A DNA stretch of 64,000 bases from Phialocephala subalpina (lineage: Eukaryota > Ascomycota > Leotiomycetes > Helotiales > Mollisiaceae): assembly GCA_900073065.1 (NCBI GenBank), contig FJOG01000050.1:224091-288090 (forward strand). The letters run 5' to 3'. Under the pieces are notes generated by a model, which was not told the DNA's origin, made no database searches, and saw nothing but the letters and a program-made list of their open reading frames with translations. The position numbers and the translations under genes were made by a program. Below are positions 1 through 10,470 of this stretch, piece after piece; positions within the stretch are counted from its first letter, which is position 1; every line of letters begins with the position of its first letter.

Positions 1-1130
1 GATGTTGCATTTTGTTGGTTCCACACCCAGCTATTGGGCTCTTGTCTCAGATTAACACGGGGTTCCTTGTTGTTGGGTTGAGTCTAATTTCGTTCGCTGA
101 CCTATGCCTCTTTGGAAGTTGTTTCTTAGACTGCAGGTGCGGGTGCGGCTTTGCTTCGACGTGCAACAGGATGAATCTGTTTGTAGTTTATTGGACTTGG
201 AGTTCTGATGCTTTTGATGCTTTGCTGGAGTGATGTGTTGGCAGTTTTGGATTCGACGTGGCGCTTGTTCTTGACTTTGAGTGAAATGGGCTTAGTTGGC
301 ATGAAGATGCGGATGCGAGTGCGGCTGCGGTTCTTCGACGACGTGCAACAGTTATTCTATTCTCAATATTTTCAGCTGTCAAGACTGAGTAGTTTCAATT
401 CATTGGTTAATGTGACTCAGTTCCATTGACCTTGCCCTTGTCGTTCAAGTGGCTTCGCGTGGAGTTTTGACTGAGAGGAGCTGGTCGCGCGGCTTGGAGT
501 GTCTATGCTTTCTGCTGTCGAGCATCGAGATCGAGGAGTCTCAATTCATTCGTTGATGTGGCACAGTTGAGTTGGTTTTTACCTTGTCCTTGAGGATATT
601 GGGCCGAAAGATAGATACTTGACCGACCGAAGCAGGTGCGGGTGCAGCTTCCAGTCGAGTGTTTGCTTCCGTAGGCGCCCCCCTTTCTTCCTCCTGTCCG
701 TGTTAGAAAGTCTAATCTGGATATTGCTCTCGAGTGGCCGAGCGTGTTGGCATTGCATGATGAGAGATATATGTGCGGGTGGTGCGGCTTTTGTGCGATG
801 TGCAACACTTCGAGAGGAGTTGTTGATGCTGTGATCTCGTTCGTAAGCTCGGTAGAAGTCCACTGCCGTTATTTATGTACGAGTGATGACCTGGTCCCTG
901 AAATAAAGTGATTTTGGGCCAGGGCAAGCGGCGTAGCAGTAGCGGGTTCCGAGCGATGTGCAACAAGAGAGTCGGCTTTGCCTTGAGAGCCAGGTTGGCA
1001 GTGACTTGTCCTCCAACTCGAGCGACGACGGGTTGGCAGCCGTGTCTGCGGGTGCGGGTGCGGTCCTGAGCGATGTGCAACAGAAGGATGTTCTGGCCAA
1101 TGTATGAGGAGCCTACTCACCTGAGCCTGA
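1..1130. repeat. Degenerate tandem repeat array, no convincing gene
   Basis: A G/T-rich core of the form GGTGCGGGTGCGG followed by CGATGTGCAACA recurs, diverged, near 137-170, 310-350, 632-652, 772-808, 943-967 and 1044-1083. Between cores, other segments also recur: CAATTCATT near 396 and 542, and CCTTG(C/T)CCTTG near 430 and 578. Spacing is uneven, roughly 130-180 bp, so this is an old, decayed array. Open frames here on both strands are mutually overlapping, repetitive and use non-ATG starts, so I do not call a gene. On the minus strand the core reads as repeated LLHIA/MHIAQ-like peptide, which follows from the DNA repeat. Confidence 0.6.
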
Positions 1131-1731
1131 CATATACTCGTTTCCAGTTGGGCAGTAGTGCAGCAAGAATCATTGAGATGTTTCCGTGGTCTTCAACCAC
1201 TTTCCCCCTCCGGCTGCTGGAGTTTGATGATCGAGACTACAATGTGTTTTGAGTGTTCTGTTCTGGAATATTCATTCTGATAGGAGCTTGTGCTCAAGCG
1301 CTTCTTAGGTCTGGAATTTCACATCAGCACTTCTAAAATGTGTGAGTCTCATCGCCCACGCCTCATTCTATGAATGTTGTTGCGATCTTACCCACGACAC
1401 TTGATTCACAACAGATATTAAACCACGGTTGAACGAGAATCATTTAAATAGGATTTGTGGTAGCCTGGAGTCAAACATGCTCATCGAGTATAAAAGCTTA
1501 AGTTCTTTCAGAAACCGATGTTCGTCCTCTACGTCTTGATATCCTCCCGTACATCCCTCAGAATTTTCAAAATCGATACACCAAACTAGGATCATGTACT
1601 TCTCTGACTTTATTATTCCGCTCAAACAACTTGAGTCCTAGCTACCTCTACTTTTGAGATTTTTCTTAACATTACATTCTTATCCACAAGTAGCTCTTGC
1701 CCTGCCATTATTTTGCTGCACTTCATCCTTC
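1131..1731. other. Intergenic, nothing recognised
   Basis: About 600 bases of mixed composition between the decayed repeat array and the first small gene. No long ATG-initiated frame, RNA gene or repeat is visible. It presumably contains the promoter of the small ORF at 1732. Confidence 0.5.
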
Positions 1732-2040
1732 ATGTATGGGTGCATAAGAACCATCTACTCTTGTGGCTCGAAATGCGGTTGCTACCGTGGTCCAAAAGCC
1801 GATACGGCCGGAAATCTTTCTTGCAATTCCGCAAAGCATGGCCCACAAGCCGAATTCCTCGCCGTGCGTTGTCTTTCATGCATCCGAAACTCCAAGGATA
1901 ATCAACCCGGATCCCCAGCCGCAGAGAACGTAGAGCGGGGTAATCCGAACGTGGTCAAGGAGCGGGAGGTCAGAGAGCCGAGATTCTGGAGGGGAATTGG
2001 AGGCGTCAGCTATGACCCTTGGAACATGCCACAGCCCTAA
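1732..2040 (+). CDS. Small cysteine-rich hypothetical protein (102 aa)
   Basis: The first ATG in this frame is at 1732; the frame is open further upstream only through a TTG. The protein has a clustered cysteine pattern near its N terminus (YSCGSKCGC, then C about 18 residues later, then CLSC) and a polar, charged tail ending in WNMPQP. The arrangement C-x3-C-x-C ... C-x2-C resembles small fungal proteins that probably bind a metal ion, and resembles the protein at 2844 in outline (CGC ... CPAC). No signal peptide or membrane segment is seen, so it is probably intracellular. I do not recognise a named family. No intron is needed. Could be a chance frame, but the Cys spacing and ATG support it. 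Confidence 0.45.
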   Translation: MYGCIRTIYSCGSKCGCYRGPKADTAGNLSCNSAKHGPQAEFLAVRCLSCIRNSKDNQPGSPAAENVERGNPNVVKEREVREPRFWRGIGGVSYDPWNMPQP

Positions 2041-2843
2041 ACCAGGCTTACGGCCTCACATTTGAAAGTGATTGAGATTACGACATCAAGTGGTAATCAG
2101 GAACTCGCGAAACTATGATATTTTGAAGTAATGCAAGGCTTCCAATATTATGCAACTATTTGACATGATGCTGAACGCGTTCACGCAATGAAATCACAAA
2201 TTGCTATGGAACATATATATTTAAAATAGCGAAACTTTAAACTATGCTTCCTTGTTGTAAATTGTCATGCTATACTTCGGCTAAACGCGCCACGTCTTGG
2301 GAAATCGAAGATCAGCATGGGTTAACAAGATGAAGCTAAATCACTTCCGCGTTTTATCAGTATTTGAATAATTTAATCGTTTTCCCGCTTGGGAATGCCC
2401 TCGCTTGCCAGTCGCAGCAACTGTATGAAGAACAGCCAGTAGATCTCGTTGCTGCTGAATGTTGATGATTGACGAAATCGCCGCTTGTGAATATCTGTGG
2501 CAGTGAATGTTGACAATTATAACTTGTGACTGTTGAAAAGAGCCAACTTCCAGGCTTTGTGAATCACGTAGACACAGGAACCATCTATGACTCGAAGGAG
2601 GTAGCTATAAATGCTTTCAATTCTTCGAAGGCATTCCATCTTCCTTTCGCATCACACAGACGAGACTTCGTAATGCCATAACTATTTTGGGGTGTTGGGA
2701 TTCAGCATCTTCACCTTCTCTCGCATTCAGACTTCAATTCCAAAAGCTTTCGTTCATGCATTAAACTCTACGATATCAATAGCCTCCTCACTCGAAAATC
2801 AACCCCCAAGTTGAATCATCCACAAATCCTTTTCGCCGCAAAC
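2041..2843. other. Intergenic, likely promoter of the gene at 2844
   Basis: About 800 bases with no convincing frame. A TATAAAT motif lies at 2606-2612, about 230 bases before the next ATG, with a pyrimidine-rich stretch after it. That suits a core promoter plus leader, but is not proof. Confidence 0.4.
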
Positions 2844-3368
2844 ATGTGCAACTTCCAATCCCCAGGTTGTGGCTGCACCAAAACACCCAACAAAGTCGAA
2901 ATCATCGAGGCATGGGTCCAAGAAATAGATTGCCCAGCTTGCCTGGAATACTTCGAGATATGGAAGACGTCTGCGCCTGTAATTGCCAAGTGGAAGGCAG
3001 AAAGTGGAGTCGAGAAAACGGTGAAGGTTCAATGCACAGATGGAGGTTTGCCTCAACATTGGGGACAGACGCAGAGTCAAGAGCCAGAGACGATTGGTGA
3101 GCAACAGCGAGAAGAGGATCCACAACCACCGATCATCGAGGAACCCGAGACGATGTCGGAGAAGGGGAACTTACGAACTGACAGCGACAAAGAGCCCGAA
3201 GCAGCTTCGGAATGTGAGAACGAGAAACCTAGTAAGAAGAAGAACACGAAGAAGCATGGTGCACTGAATGCCAAGTGTGTGTTTAAAGTTGTGTTCAAAG
3301 TCCTGGGACATTTTCAATTTTGGGTACGGGCAAAGAATGTTTTGGTTGATGTCGTGGGTCTGATGTGA
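2844..3368 (+). CDS. Small Cys-rich N-terminus, acidic Glu/Lys-rich hypothetical protein
   Basis: Single-exon frame of 174 codons from ATG 2844 (context AAACATGTGC); the frame extends upstream only to a TTG. The N terminus reads MCNFQSPGCGC and about 20 residues later CPACLEYFEIW, a C/C-x-C ... C-x2-C pattern like that of the protein at 1732, suggesting a small zinc-binding module. Residues about 75-140 are low-complexity, rich in Glu, Pro, Ser and Lys (EEPET repeats, then EKPSKKKNTKK, a possible nuclear signal). The last 30 residues are hydrophobic and basic. No secretion signal. No known function is assigned. The two neighbouring genes on the same strand may be distant duplicates, which is an inference from the Cys pattern only. 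Confidence 0.5.
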   Translation: MCNFQSPGCGCTKTPNKVEIIEAWVQEIDCPACLEYFEIWKTSAPVIAKWKAESGVEKTVKVQCTDGGLPQHWGQTQSQEPETIGEQQREEDPQPPIIEEPETMSEKGNLRTDSDKEPEAASECENEKPSKKKNTKKHGALNAKCVFKVVFKVLGHFQFWVRAKNVLVDVVGLM

Positions 3369-4443
3369 GCGCAAGGATTTGAAGAACCCTGCCTTGTATT
3401 ACTGGGATCGAGTGTAGCGAAAGTTATCTGCCATGGAGCCTGGAGGTCTGAAAGGATGCTTTGAATGATAGCGGGGTAAAGCTTTGACTTTGCGAGATTT
3501 TCTAAGTTTCGGTGAAAATTCTTCTCGGTAGCCAAAGCGTTGCATATGGGAAACTGCCAGGAGATTGGAATTAGCATGTTGAAAGTTTTGCTGCAATCGT
3601 CAACTACCTTCGGTACTGTGGTCATCAGCTCCCTTTTCTCGTTTGCCCCACCTAACCCGCCATACCCAATCAGCACCTCTTCTCACCTGTGATACGAGCA
3701 AACCAATCACCTTTCACTCCCTCCCTTCGCACTAAACTCCAAGTCTCACCATCTTCAGATCCGCACTCGCGTCCGCACCAACACCATGGTCGTGGAGCTC
3801 AAGTCCACAAGGATGACATTCCTTTTCGTTCTTGTTCTCAAAGCGCCAATGCGGGGGTCAAAATCTGACAGCCAGGGTGCGGCCGCACCACCCTTCCACG
3901 CCCTTTGAAGTTCCGTGCGGCTGCACTTCGCCGCTTCTAGAACTTCCATGTAAAAAACAAATATCGAGAGATTGAAAGGTAGAGATTGGAGTGTCATACG
4001 ATTGTGCGACGATAAGCTGAGAGGTGAGAACTTGGAGCGATAGTGGCAGGCTAGGAGTGGTGCCGCGCATTGGAGGCTGGCACGTGAGAGGTGTGATGGA
4101 TGAGATTTGGGGATATATCTAACCTTGTTCCTGGACACAGACGGCGAGCTGCAAACCAAAATTGAGTAGGCTACACAAATACCCGCCGCCGCTTGGTAAT
4201 TCTAACGGTATTTTCAACTTCAAGCCAACAGATCAGGACTCTGAGACCGACATCATCATCGTCAAACCAATTATCGAACATCTCCGCGGGGTGACAAAGA
4301 CGAGGCAGAGTTCTTTCTTGGTAAGTCGAGAAACTTACAAATCCAGGGACTGGAAGCTGAATAGTAATCAAGGTCAAATTGAGGATATATACTTTGGTGT
4401 TGTTGACCAAATTGCCAAAATATCCAAAACCTCCAATATCAAG
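3369..4443. other. Intergenic, no gene supported
   Basis: Open frames on the minus strand (for example 3755-4159) overlap each other and show no domain or signal. The plus-strand frame from 4162 is the 5' extension of the dehydrogenase exon and begins at a non-ATG codon, so 4162-4443 is treated as leader. Confidence 0.5.
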
Positions 4444-5312
4444 ATGGCACCAACACTCCTCCTCATCGGCTCAGGCCCCGGCATCGGCCTGTCAACAGCA
4501 TCTCTTTTTGCCTCCAAGAAATTCTCTAAAGTTGCTCTCATTTCGAGGAACAAAGAGCGCCTTAGCAGTGATCGCGAAGCCGTTTTGTCCTCTCTCCTCG
4601 CCGAAAAGAAGGATGGAGTCGAAGTCAAGACGTGGGATGTCGATATCACAGCGACAGCAGAGTACAAGAAGGTGTTGAAAGAAGTTGAAGAGTGGTCTGG
4701 AGAAGAAGTAGACTGTGTGGTGTTCAATGCAGCAAGAGTAGCCCCTAGTCCATTACTTGATTTTCCCGAGGAGGAGCTTCTGAAGGACTTCGCTGTTCGT
4801 CCCCTCTCTATCGCACCTACTTGGAAAGAAAACTGACAATGGAGCAGACAACGAACATAGCACTCTATACCACAGCCCAATGGGCACTTCCTCTTCTCTC
4901 AAAGCTAGGAGAGGAGAAGAAACCATCCTTCCTGGTAACGAGTAGCTTACTTTGGAAGTATCCATTCCCGATGTTCTTCAGCTTGAGTATGGTGAAGGCA
5001 AGTCAGAGGAATCTGGTCGAAAGTTTGAAGTTGAGTTTCCCTGGTAAGTGACCCCTCCTTTCCACCCCACATACCTCCTCAGAACCGGTCCCCGAAACCA
5101 ACTTGGAACTTCCGGCGATCTGGTGGGGAAACGGAGAACGAATTCTGACAGCTGAAACAGACGTCCACATCGCACTCCTCAATGTCGGAGGCCAAGTCAG
5201 TGCAGAGGACAAATATCTCAACCCACCAGCCATTGCAGAGAAGTTCTGGGAGCTGTACTCTCAAGAAAAGCCCGCTTGGACTTTGGATTTGGATATTCTT
5301 GCACCACAATAG
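4444..5312 (+). CDS. Short-chain dehydrogenase/reductase (SDR), 258 aa, three exons
   Basis: Exons 4444-4794, 4848-5043 and 5083-5312; introns of 53 bp (GTTCGT, branch CTGAC, ends GCAG) and 39 bp (GTAAGT, ends TCAG) close in phase. ATG 4444 (AAGATGGCA) starts directly before the Rossmann core. Residues 9-15 are GSGPGIG, the SDR dinucleotide-binding glycine motif; NAAR at 95-98 stands for the usual NNAG; VTSS at 147-150 supplies the active-site Ser; Lys167 is the catalytic Lys. The Tyr expected four residues before that Lys is Leu163 (LSMVK). Length is typical for a classical SDR. Cytosolic NAD(P)-dependent oxidoreduction is the family role, but the missing Tyr makes normal catalysis doubtful; the substrate is unknown. 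It stands alone, tail to tail with the protease gene. Confidence 0.85.
4795..4847 (+). other. Intron 1 of the SDR gene
   Basis: Donor GTTCGT at 4795, CTGAC branch-like motif near 4833, acceptor GCAG ending 4847. It falls between codons (phase 0). Confidence 0.75.
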
Positions 5313-5417
5313 GTTCCCCCTAACACATGTATTTCTCCTCAACATATACTCGAAAAAGCAGGGGTTGTGTGTAAACTTTGGGTATCAGTGTTCTATATGA
5401 ATTTGTAAATGCAAGCT

Positions 5418-6939
5418 CTATTGTCCATCACCATTATATGCAATCAATGTCGTCGTCCCAGTCTTGACTCCTGTGACGTTCGCTCCCGTCGTTCCTGCGA
5501 GCTGCAATATACGTGCCGTGACTGCTGCTGGTGTGGTGAGAGATTCAAGGGACATGAGATAAGCAGCGAGGCCAGCGACGTGGGGTGAAGCTGTTTCTTG
5601 TCAGCATCCATCATTTGATACCTCGAAGAACAGAGATGACTAACCCATACTTGTACCACTCAAGATACTACTAGCAGTAGTACTCGTAATCCCCACACTC
5701 TGCACTTTCACCCCTGGCGCCCAAATATCTACCACCGCCCCGAAATTCGAAAAGCTAGCCTTAGTATCCGTTGTCGCATCAATAGCGCCCACCGTAATCG
5801 CGCTAGCCGCAGAAGCAGGACTCGTATTACTCGCGTCCACATTCTCATTCCCTGCAGCACACACAACCGTCACTCCTGCTCTTGTGACTGCTGCAATGGC
5901 GTTGTTTAGTGCGGTACTTTTGGAGCCGCCGATGGAGATGTTGGTTACTGCTTTGCCGGAGAGACCACGTGCTGTGGCGTTTTGAGCGACGAACTGGAGG
6001 CCGGATATCACGCCAGAGTTGGTGCCGGCTCCGTCGGCGTCGAGGACTTTGACGGCGACGAGGGAGACGGCTTTGGCGACGCCGTAAGTGGTTCCGCCGA
6101 TGGTGCCGGAGACGTGGGAGCCATGGCCGTTTTCGTCGGTATTCTAGGGGATGTTAGTGATGACCAATGTGCGGGGCTGGAGGGGAGTCGTACGTTTGTG
6201 TTGACGAAGTTTGCTCCCCATACTGCCCGTCCTGCAAATTCCTATTCAACGATCAGCAGCTGTCAAAGGAAGTGATACTAGGAAAACTCACTGAATGTGT
6301 CAACATGATTCCGGTATCAACCACGTAGGCCACGATCCCGGTTCCAGCTGAATTGTCGAATACATATCCAGTTCCCAGTCCATCAGCATGCGATATCCTT
6401 CTCAGCCCTGATGGAGCTGTCGTTGACGATTGCGAAACAAGAGCAACATTCTTGACATATGTATCCTGCTCAACGAAGTTCACCTGTTCCTGGTCAGTTC
6501 TCATCCTTCAGACTCCACTCCTCCCCATTCTGGCAGATGGAGTACAAACCATACTGGAACTAGCAATATCGTTGATCATGCCATCGTCCGCTTCCAATGC
6601 AAACCCCCTCCAACCCATCATCGAAAATGTGTCCATAGTATTACTCAAAACCTTCCCATCCAACGTCCTCTTCTCCATACTTCTCCTCCGCAGACTCGTC
6701 ATCACCGACGCCTGATGTGTTTCTACTTCATCGTCTGTTGCGTTATTGTTGTACACCACGATATAGCGACCTGCGACGACATTTGTTGCTGCTGTATTCG
6801 AAATTGGGACACCGAGTCCATTGACATTCTTTCCGTGACGACCTCTTGGTACAGGTGATGGTTGTGGGATACAAGTAACGAGTGTAATGAATGCGAAAAC
6901 GCAAAGCAACAACGTTTGAATAGAAAGAAACATTTTCAA
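5418..6939 (-). CDS. Secreted subtilisin-like serine protease (S8A), 433 aa, five exons
   Basis: Exons in coding order: 6550-6939, 6292-6483, 6194-6241, 5645-6143, 5418-5590; four introns of 50-66 bp close exactly. The first 20 or so residues are a hydrophobic signal peptide. An I9-type propeptide follows ([17 protein letters not shown]). The catalytic domain carries all three triad motifs: Asp186 in VVDTGI, His217 in GHGSHV and Ser375 in GTSMASPHVAG. Length and layout match fungal proteinase K/alkaline protease family members, secreted endopeptidases made as zymogens. The protein ends AYNGDGQ with no GPI or membrane tail, so it is likely released outside the cell. Two ATGs lie at the start (6939 and 6933); either gives the signal peptide. 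The next gene upstream on this strand is the GH28 enzyme; a nutrition or host-tissue role is an inference. Confidence 0.95.
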
Positions 6940-7722
6940 TTGATGTGAATAGAAATCGACGAACAGAGAAGAAACGCAAAGAAAGTCAAAAGCACTACCT
7001 CTTTCTTTCAGGGCATCGTGATCATAAAGGCATTTATCGTTCCACCTACATGAAGCCTCTCATCTCGGCCCCTCGATCATGTCCTCGCCTTGGATGCGCC
7101 AAGTCATACATCGCCAAGTCGAACGAATACCATACCTCGTACGCGCATGTCAAATATCTTCAATTGGCGACCGCCGCTGTATTTATTTCTGGCCGCTCGG
7201 CAAGACCTGCCAAGTCGCCAAGTCGTCCCAGAATGCTTGTCAAACACCCCAACACCCAAATTCGAACCCTCACAGCCTACAGATCTTGCGACAATGCCTT
7301 TGTGATTTGCTGGTGACCGCGTAATTGGTTGATGGGGCCGCGTTTCAAGGATGCGCGAAATCAGAGCCGTCAAAGCGGTTAAGGACTAATTGAATGCAAA
7401 CATAGGGTCGCGATGATGTGGTGAGGATATTTTCCGACTGGGAATGAAGATCAAGACCTGGGCGAAACAGAAAAAATCGTAGGTAGAGTAGGATATTAGG
7501 TTAGATTCCGGCTTGGAAGTTTTGATCTTCGTGCAGAGTGCGCGGCGTTTCTTCAGCGGTGCTCAGCGAAAGCGAACCTAGCTTCAGTGCATTCAATTAC
7601 CCAGCTTTGCCTGGACGTTCGGGGGCTGTCCTGGGCCGAGATAGATATCCAGGGCGGTGAAATGCTGGCAGAAGAGAAGCGTAGCCCAGAAAGTCCAAGC
7701 AAGGCCAGAAGATTGACCATGC
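6940..7722. other. Intergenic: protease promoter and GH28 3' flank
   Basis: About 780 bases. The frames here overlap in several registers on both strands and show no domain. The segment directly above 6939 is the presumed protease promoter; no clear TATA or activator site stands out. Confidence 0.45.
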
Positions 7723-9267
7723 TTAGCATGTCCCATCCGCACTCGCTGTTCCGCAAGTATGTCCCGTGCAATTAAATCCAATACTGCCTTCCAAATTATC
7801 GCAGTTCCATCCATATGCAGTCGTGCCATTGTTCAACGTCAAGTTGATGTCGGTTAATGTGATGTTTTCGCATGGCGCAGCAGCACTGCATTGAAAGCTA
7901 GCGATGGGATCGGTCTTCGTGGTTCCGGTGAGATTCGAGAGGGTGATATCGCTGATTTTGAAAAGGGACGTATTGCAATTTCCGCTTGCGCTGCTGAAGG
8001 ATATACATTGAGTTATGCTGGTGGGCAGTTGGACATTGTTCAGCTGGAAGTTCTTCAGGACGACGTTCTTCACGTCTGCATATTGTGAGCGGTCGTTATT
8101 TAACAATTGGGAGAGGGCACGCACATCCAATTCCTCCACCTCCGCCGTTCGGTGGGTAGCCAACAGGTTGTCCAGTCCCTGAGAAACGGAACATTAGCAA
8201 TCGTTCGAAGTAGATTGTCCCACGATAATTGTGACACTGGCACAGGAAGAAGTTCTGAGACCCTAGATCAAGTCGGGACTTCACTCTCAACACTTACAAG
8301 TCTTGATGTACGCAGCGTGCAGCGTATTGTGGAACACGACATCTTCAGCAGTGAAGTTCTCAATGCGCTCAAAGGTATTGTTGTATTGTCCGATACTGCC
8401 AAGCGCGAAGCCGATGCCCTGATAGAAGGTGCAGTTCGAGATGTGGATATTGGTGCTATTGGCTTTCGACGATATGCTATCATCTCCATTCGTGATGCTC
8501 CATCGCTTGAAGGTGATGTTGTTCGCATAGATGGTATCAACTCCATCCGTATTGACTGTTGGTGCCTTGGTGCTCGATGTGCTATTAACGTAGATATCTT
8601 GCAGCAGCACATTCTCGCTGTGGATCACAGTCATTGTCCTTGACGCGGTCAGTACTCGAAGTCCTCGTAAGGGAGCGCCACTTACCACATCCGACTTTGG
8701 ACGAATCTGATTCCTTCAAAAAGCGAGTTTGTAGTCTGCCAGACTGTGATGGCATGGGGTCTTCGGGGATAATTGCTCGTTCCTTTGTTGAAGTCGTACC
8801 AGATTTGGCCATTGCCGCCAATCGTTCCATAGCCGTGGCCCTTGAAATAGACATTGTTACCGCCAAAGATCCATGCAGAGGACTGATTTTGATATCCAAC
8901 TGGCATCGAGTTGCTGAGCCAATATGGGATGTCAGTACTCCACTGGGGGATTGTTAGCCAAGTCAAAGGAATTCCGGACCAGACTCACCAACAAAGTTCC
9001 TCTCAAGTCAATCTCGCAATTGTCCAGGCTAGTCGTGTTCATGATCGAGTTGATATGGTAAGTCTCGTTGAGGAAAATGATCCTGCCATCCTTACCGCAT
9101 TCTTCGAAGGCCTTGATCACAGCTGGCGCATCGTCAGATCCATCACGACAAGGCTCCACAATACATGTTTTCGGTCTTGGGTCCGAGGGCCAATGTCCTG
9201 CAACTCTCTGGAACAATGAACCAAAGAGGAAAAGAGGCGCTACGGGTGATGAACTTGAGATAAACAT
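7723..9267 (-). CDS. GH28 pectinase (exopolygalacturonase-like), 427 aa, five exons
   Basis: Exons in coding order: 8989-9267, 8686-8942, 8298-8638, 8125-8178, 7723-8075; introns of 46, 47, 119 and 49 bp close in phase. The N terminus is a weak signal peptide (SSPVAPLFLFGSLFQRVAG). The right-handed beta-helix family motifs are NTDG at 208-211 and GDDS at 230-233, which provide the catalytic aspartates. The third motif reads GIGFALGSIG (253-262) where most GH28 enzymes have GHG, and the fourth reads YIK (289-291) instead of RIK. Many N-x-S/T sites and a Cys-rich C terminus (WNC ... FNC ... HTC ... GTC) fit a secreted glycoprotein. The family hydrolyses galacturonan or rhamnogalacturonan in plant cell walls; exo action is the best guess. 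Confidence 0.9.
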
Positions 9268-9298
9268 TATGGGAAATGATATTGCATCTCTTCAACAT

Positions 9299-9318
9299 AT
9301 CAGATCTCGAGATCTGAT
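9299..9318. promoter_or_regulatory. 20-bp perfect palindrome plus TATA-like box upstream of GH28 gene
   Basis: ATCAGATCTCGAGATCTGAT at 9299-9318 is a perfect palindrome starting 32 bases upstream of the GH28 start codon. A TTTATAAA box lies just beyond it at about 9325-9333 on the coding (minus) strand. The order TATA box, palindrome, ATG places the palindrome in the leader or at the transcription start. It could be a binding site for a dimeric regulator or chance; nothing else shows function. Confidence 0.35.
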
Positions 9319-10470
9319 CTGTTTTTATAAAGCGCATGAACCCCGCGCGGGGTAGTGGGAATGCAAGGTACGATTTCTCATCCCACTCACGATCACGTAA
9401 ATAAAAGATCCAGCAATGGCAATACAGCTTCGCATGCAGATCTGCCTTGGAAGGTGAAGAATGCAACGTTGTAGATACCTTCTTCGACTCTTGTTCTGCG
9501 TCAACAAGCAGAAGAACGCTAAATTGAACACTGGCAATCTCAATTCTCAAACATAGCGCAATAAAGAACAATGCTTTTCGCAGAATTCGGCCGAATTTCC
9601 CAATGTCCCGCGAGGTTCGGAGTCATTGACTCTCTCAATGATCAGCAGTTGCTAGCATTTTCGGACGCGGAGAGCCTCTGTTGATCCAGTTTTTCTCCGC
9701 ATTCGAAATACAAGCAGGAAGACTCCTTCCGCTATGACGCCCATGATGCTCGATCGTGAGAGATGCGAATAAAAGGTGCAAGTAAGTGTGTGTTGTTGGA
9801 CGTGATGTTCATTTTGAGGTTTGTTGGTCGTGGTGCCTTGGAGTGTCCCAGAAATCATGGAACATTGGGCTTTCGATTGAGGTCCTCTGACGACCGCAAT
9901 ACGACATGGGAGGCCGCCAAATTGGTTGCCTGATATTGTACATCCATGAGCAATTGGCGCGCGGTTGTTGAGCTTGTGTTGATGGGCTTTCGAGGTTGTT
10001 GAGGTCGCGATTTTTCTGGGGTGAAGCAGCGCTGTGTTCCCTTCCACGTGTCCAACACGTCTCCCATGCTCTAAACAAATGCCCCAATGTCGTCAGGTCA
10101 ATGAAGTCGTATGCTTTTGAAAGGCATCTCAATAAGACGACCGGGTCATCACTGAGAAAAGTCCCTCCGTCGATGTGAAATTTGGTGCAAAAATGAACTC
10201 ACGTGCAAGCCCTCGGAAATCTCAACCGACCGAGAGCCCAAGAGTGAAAAGCCGTTCGCTGATTTCTATTTTCCGTCTCTTTTTGCTCCAGACCATGATT
10301 CCCACATCCCATTTGCAAAAGATCTTTGTCATATTATATACAGGCTGATCCTTCTCGTGTCTCGCTCGTTACATTTCTCCTTCATTGTCCCTGCTGTTGG
10401 CGTTCGTTGTGATTTGCGTTTTTCCTTCTCCTCAAACCGCCGCCGAGGACAAGGCTGCGCAGCCTCGATT
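9319..10470. other. Divergent intergenic region between GH28 and Zn2Cys6 gene 1
   Basis: The GH28 gene is transcribed leftward and the regulator gene rightward, so this 1.15-kb stretch serves as promoter for both. A TATATA-like run lies at about 10334-10340, 130 bases before ATG 10471, with a pyrimidine-rich segment after it. Frames inside overlap and show no domain. Confidence 0.45.

Noticed and set aside
503..1120. Several overlapping minus-strand frames with LHIAQ-like repeats
   Set aside because: They arise from the DNA repeat, overlap in different registers and have no domain or good start.
3755..4159. Minus-strand frame of 134 codons
   Set aside because: Low-complexity Ser/Arg composition, overlapping alternative frame, no domain; lies in probable leader/promoter DNA.
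5982..6275. Plus-strand Gly/Asp-rich frame
   Set aside because: Shadow of the protease coding exon on the other strand.
8107..8643. 178-codon plus-strand frame
   Set aside because: Antisense shadow of GH28 exons 3 and 4; the minus strand has clear family motifs.
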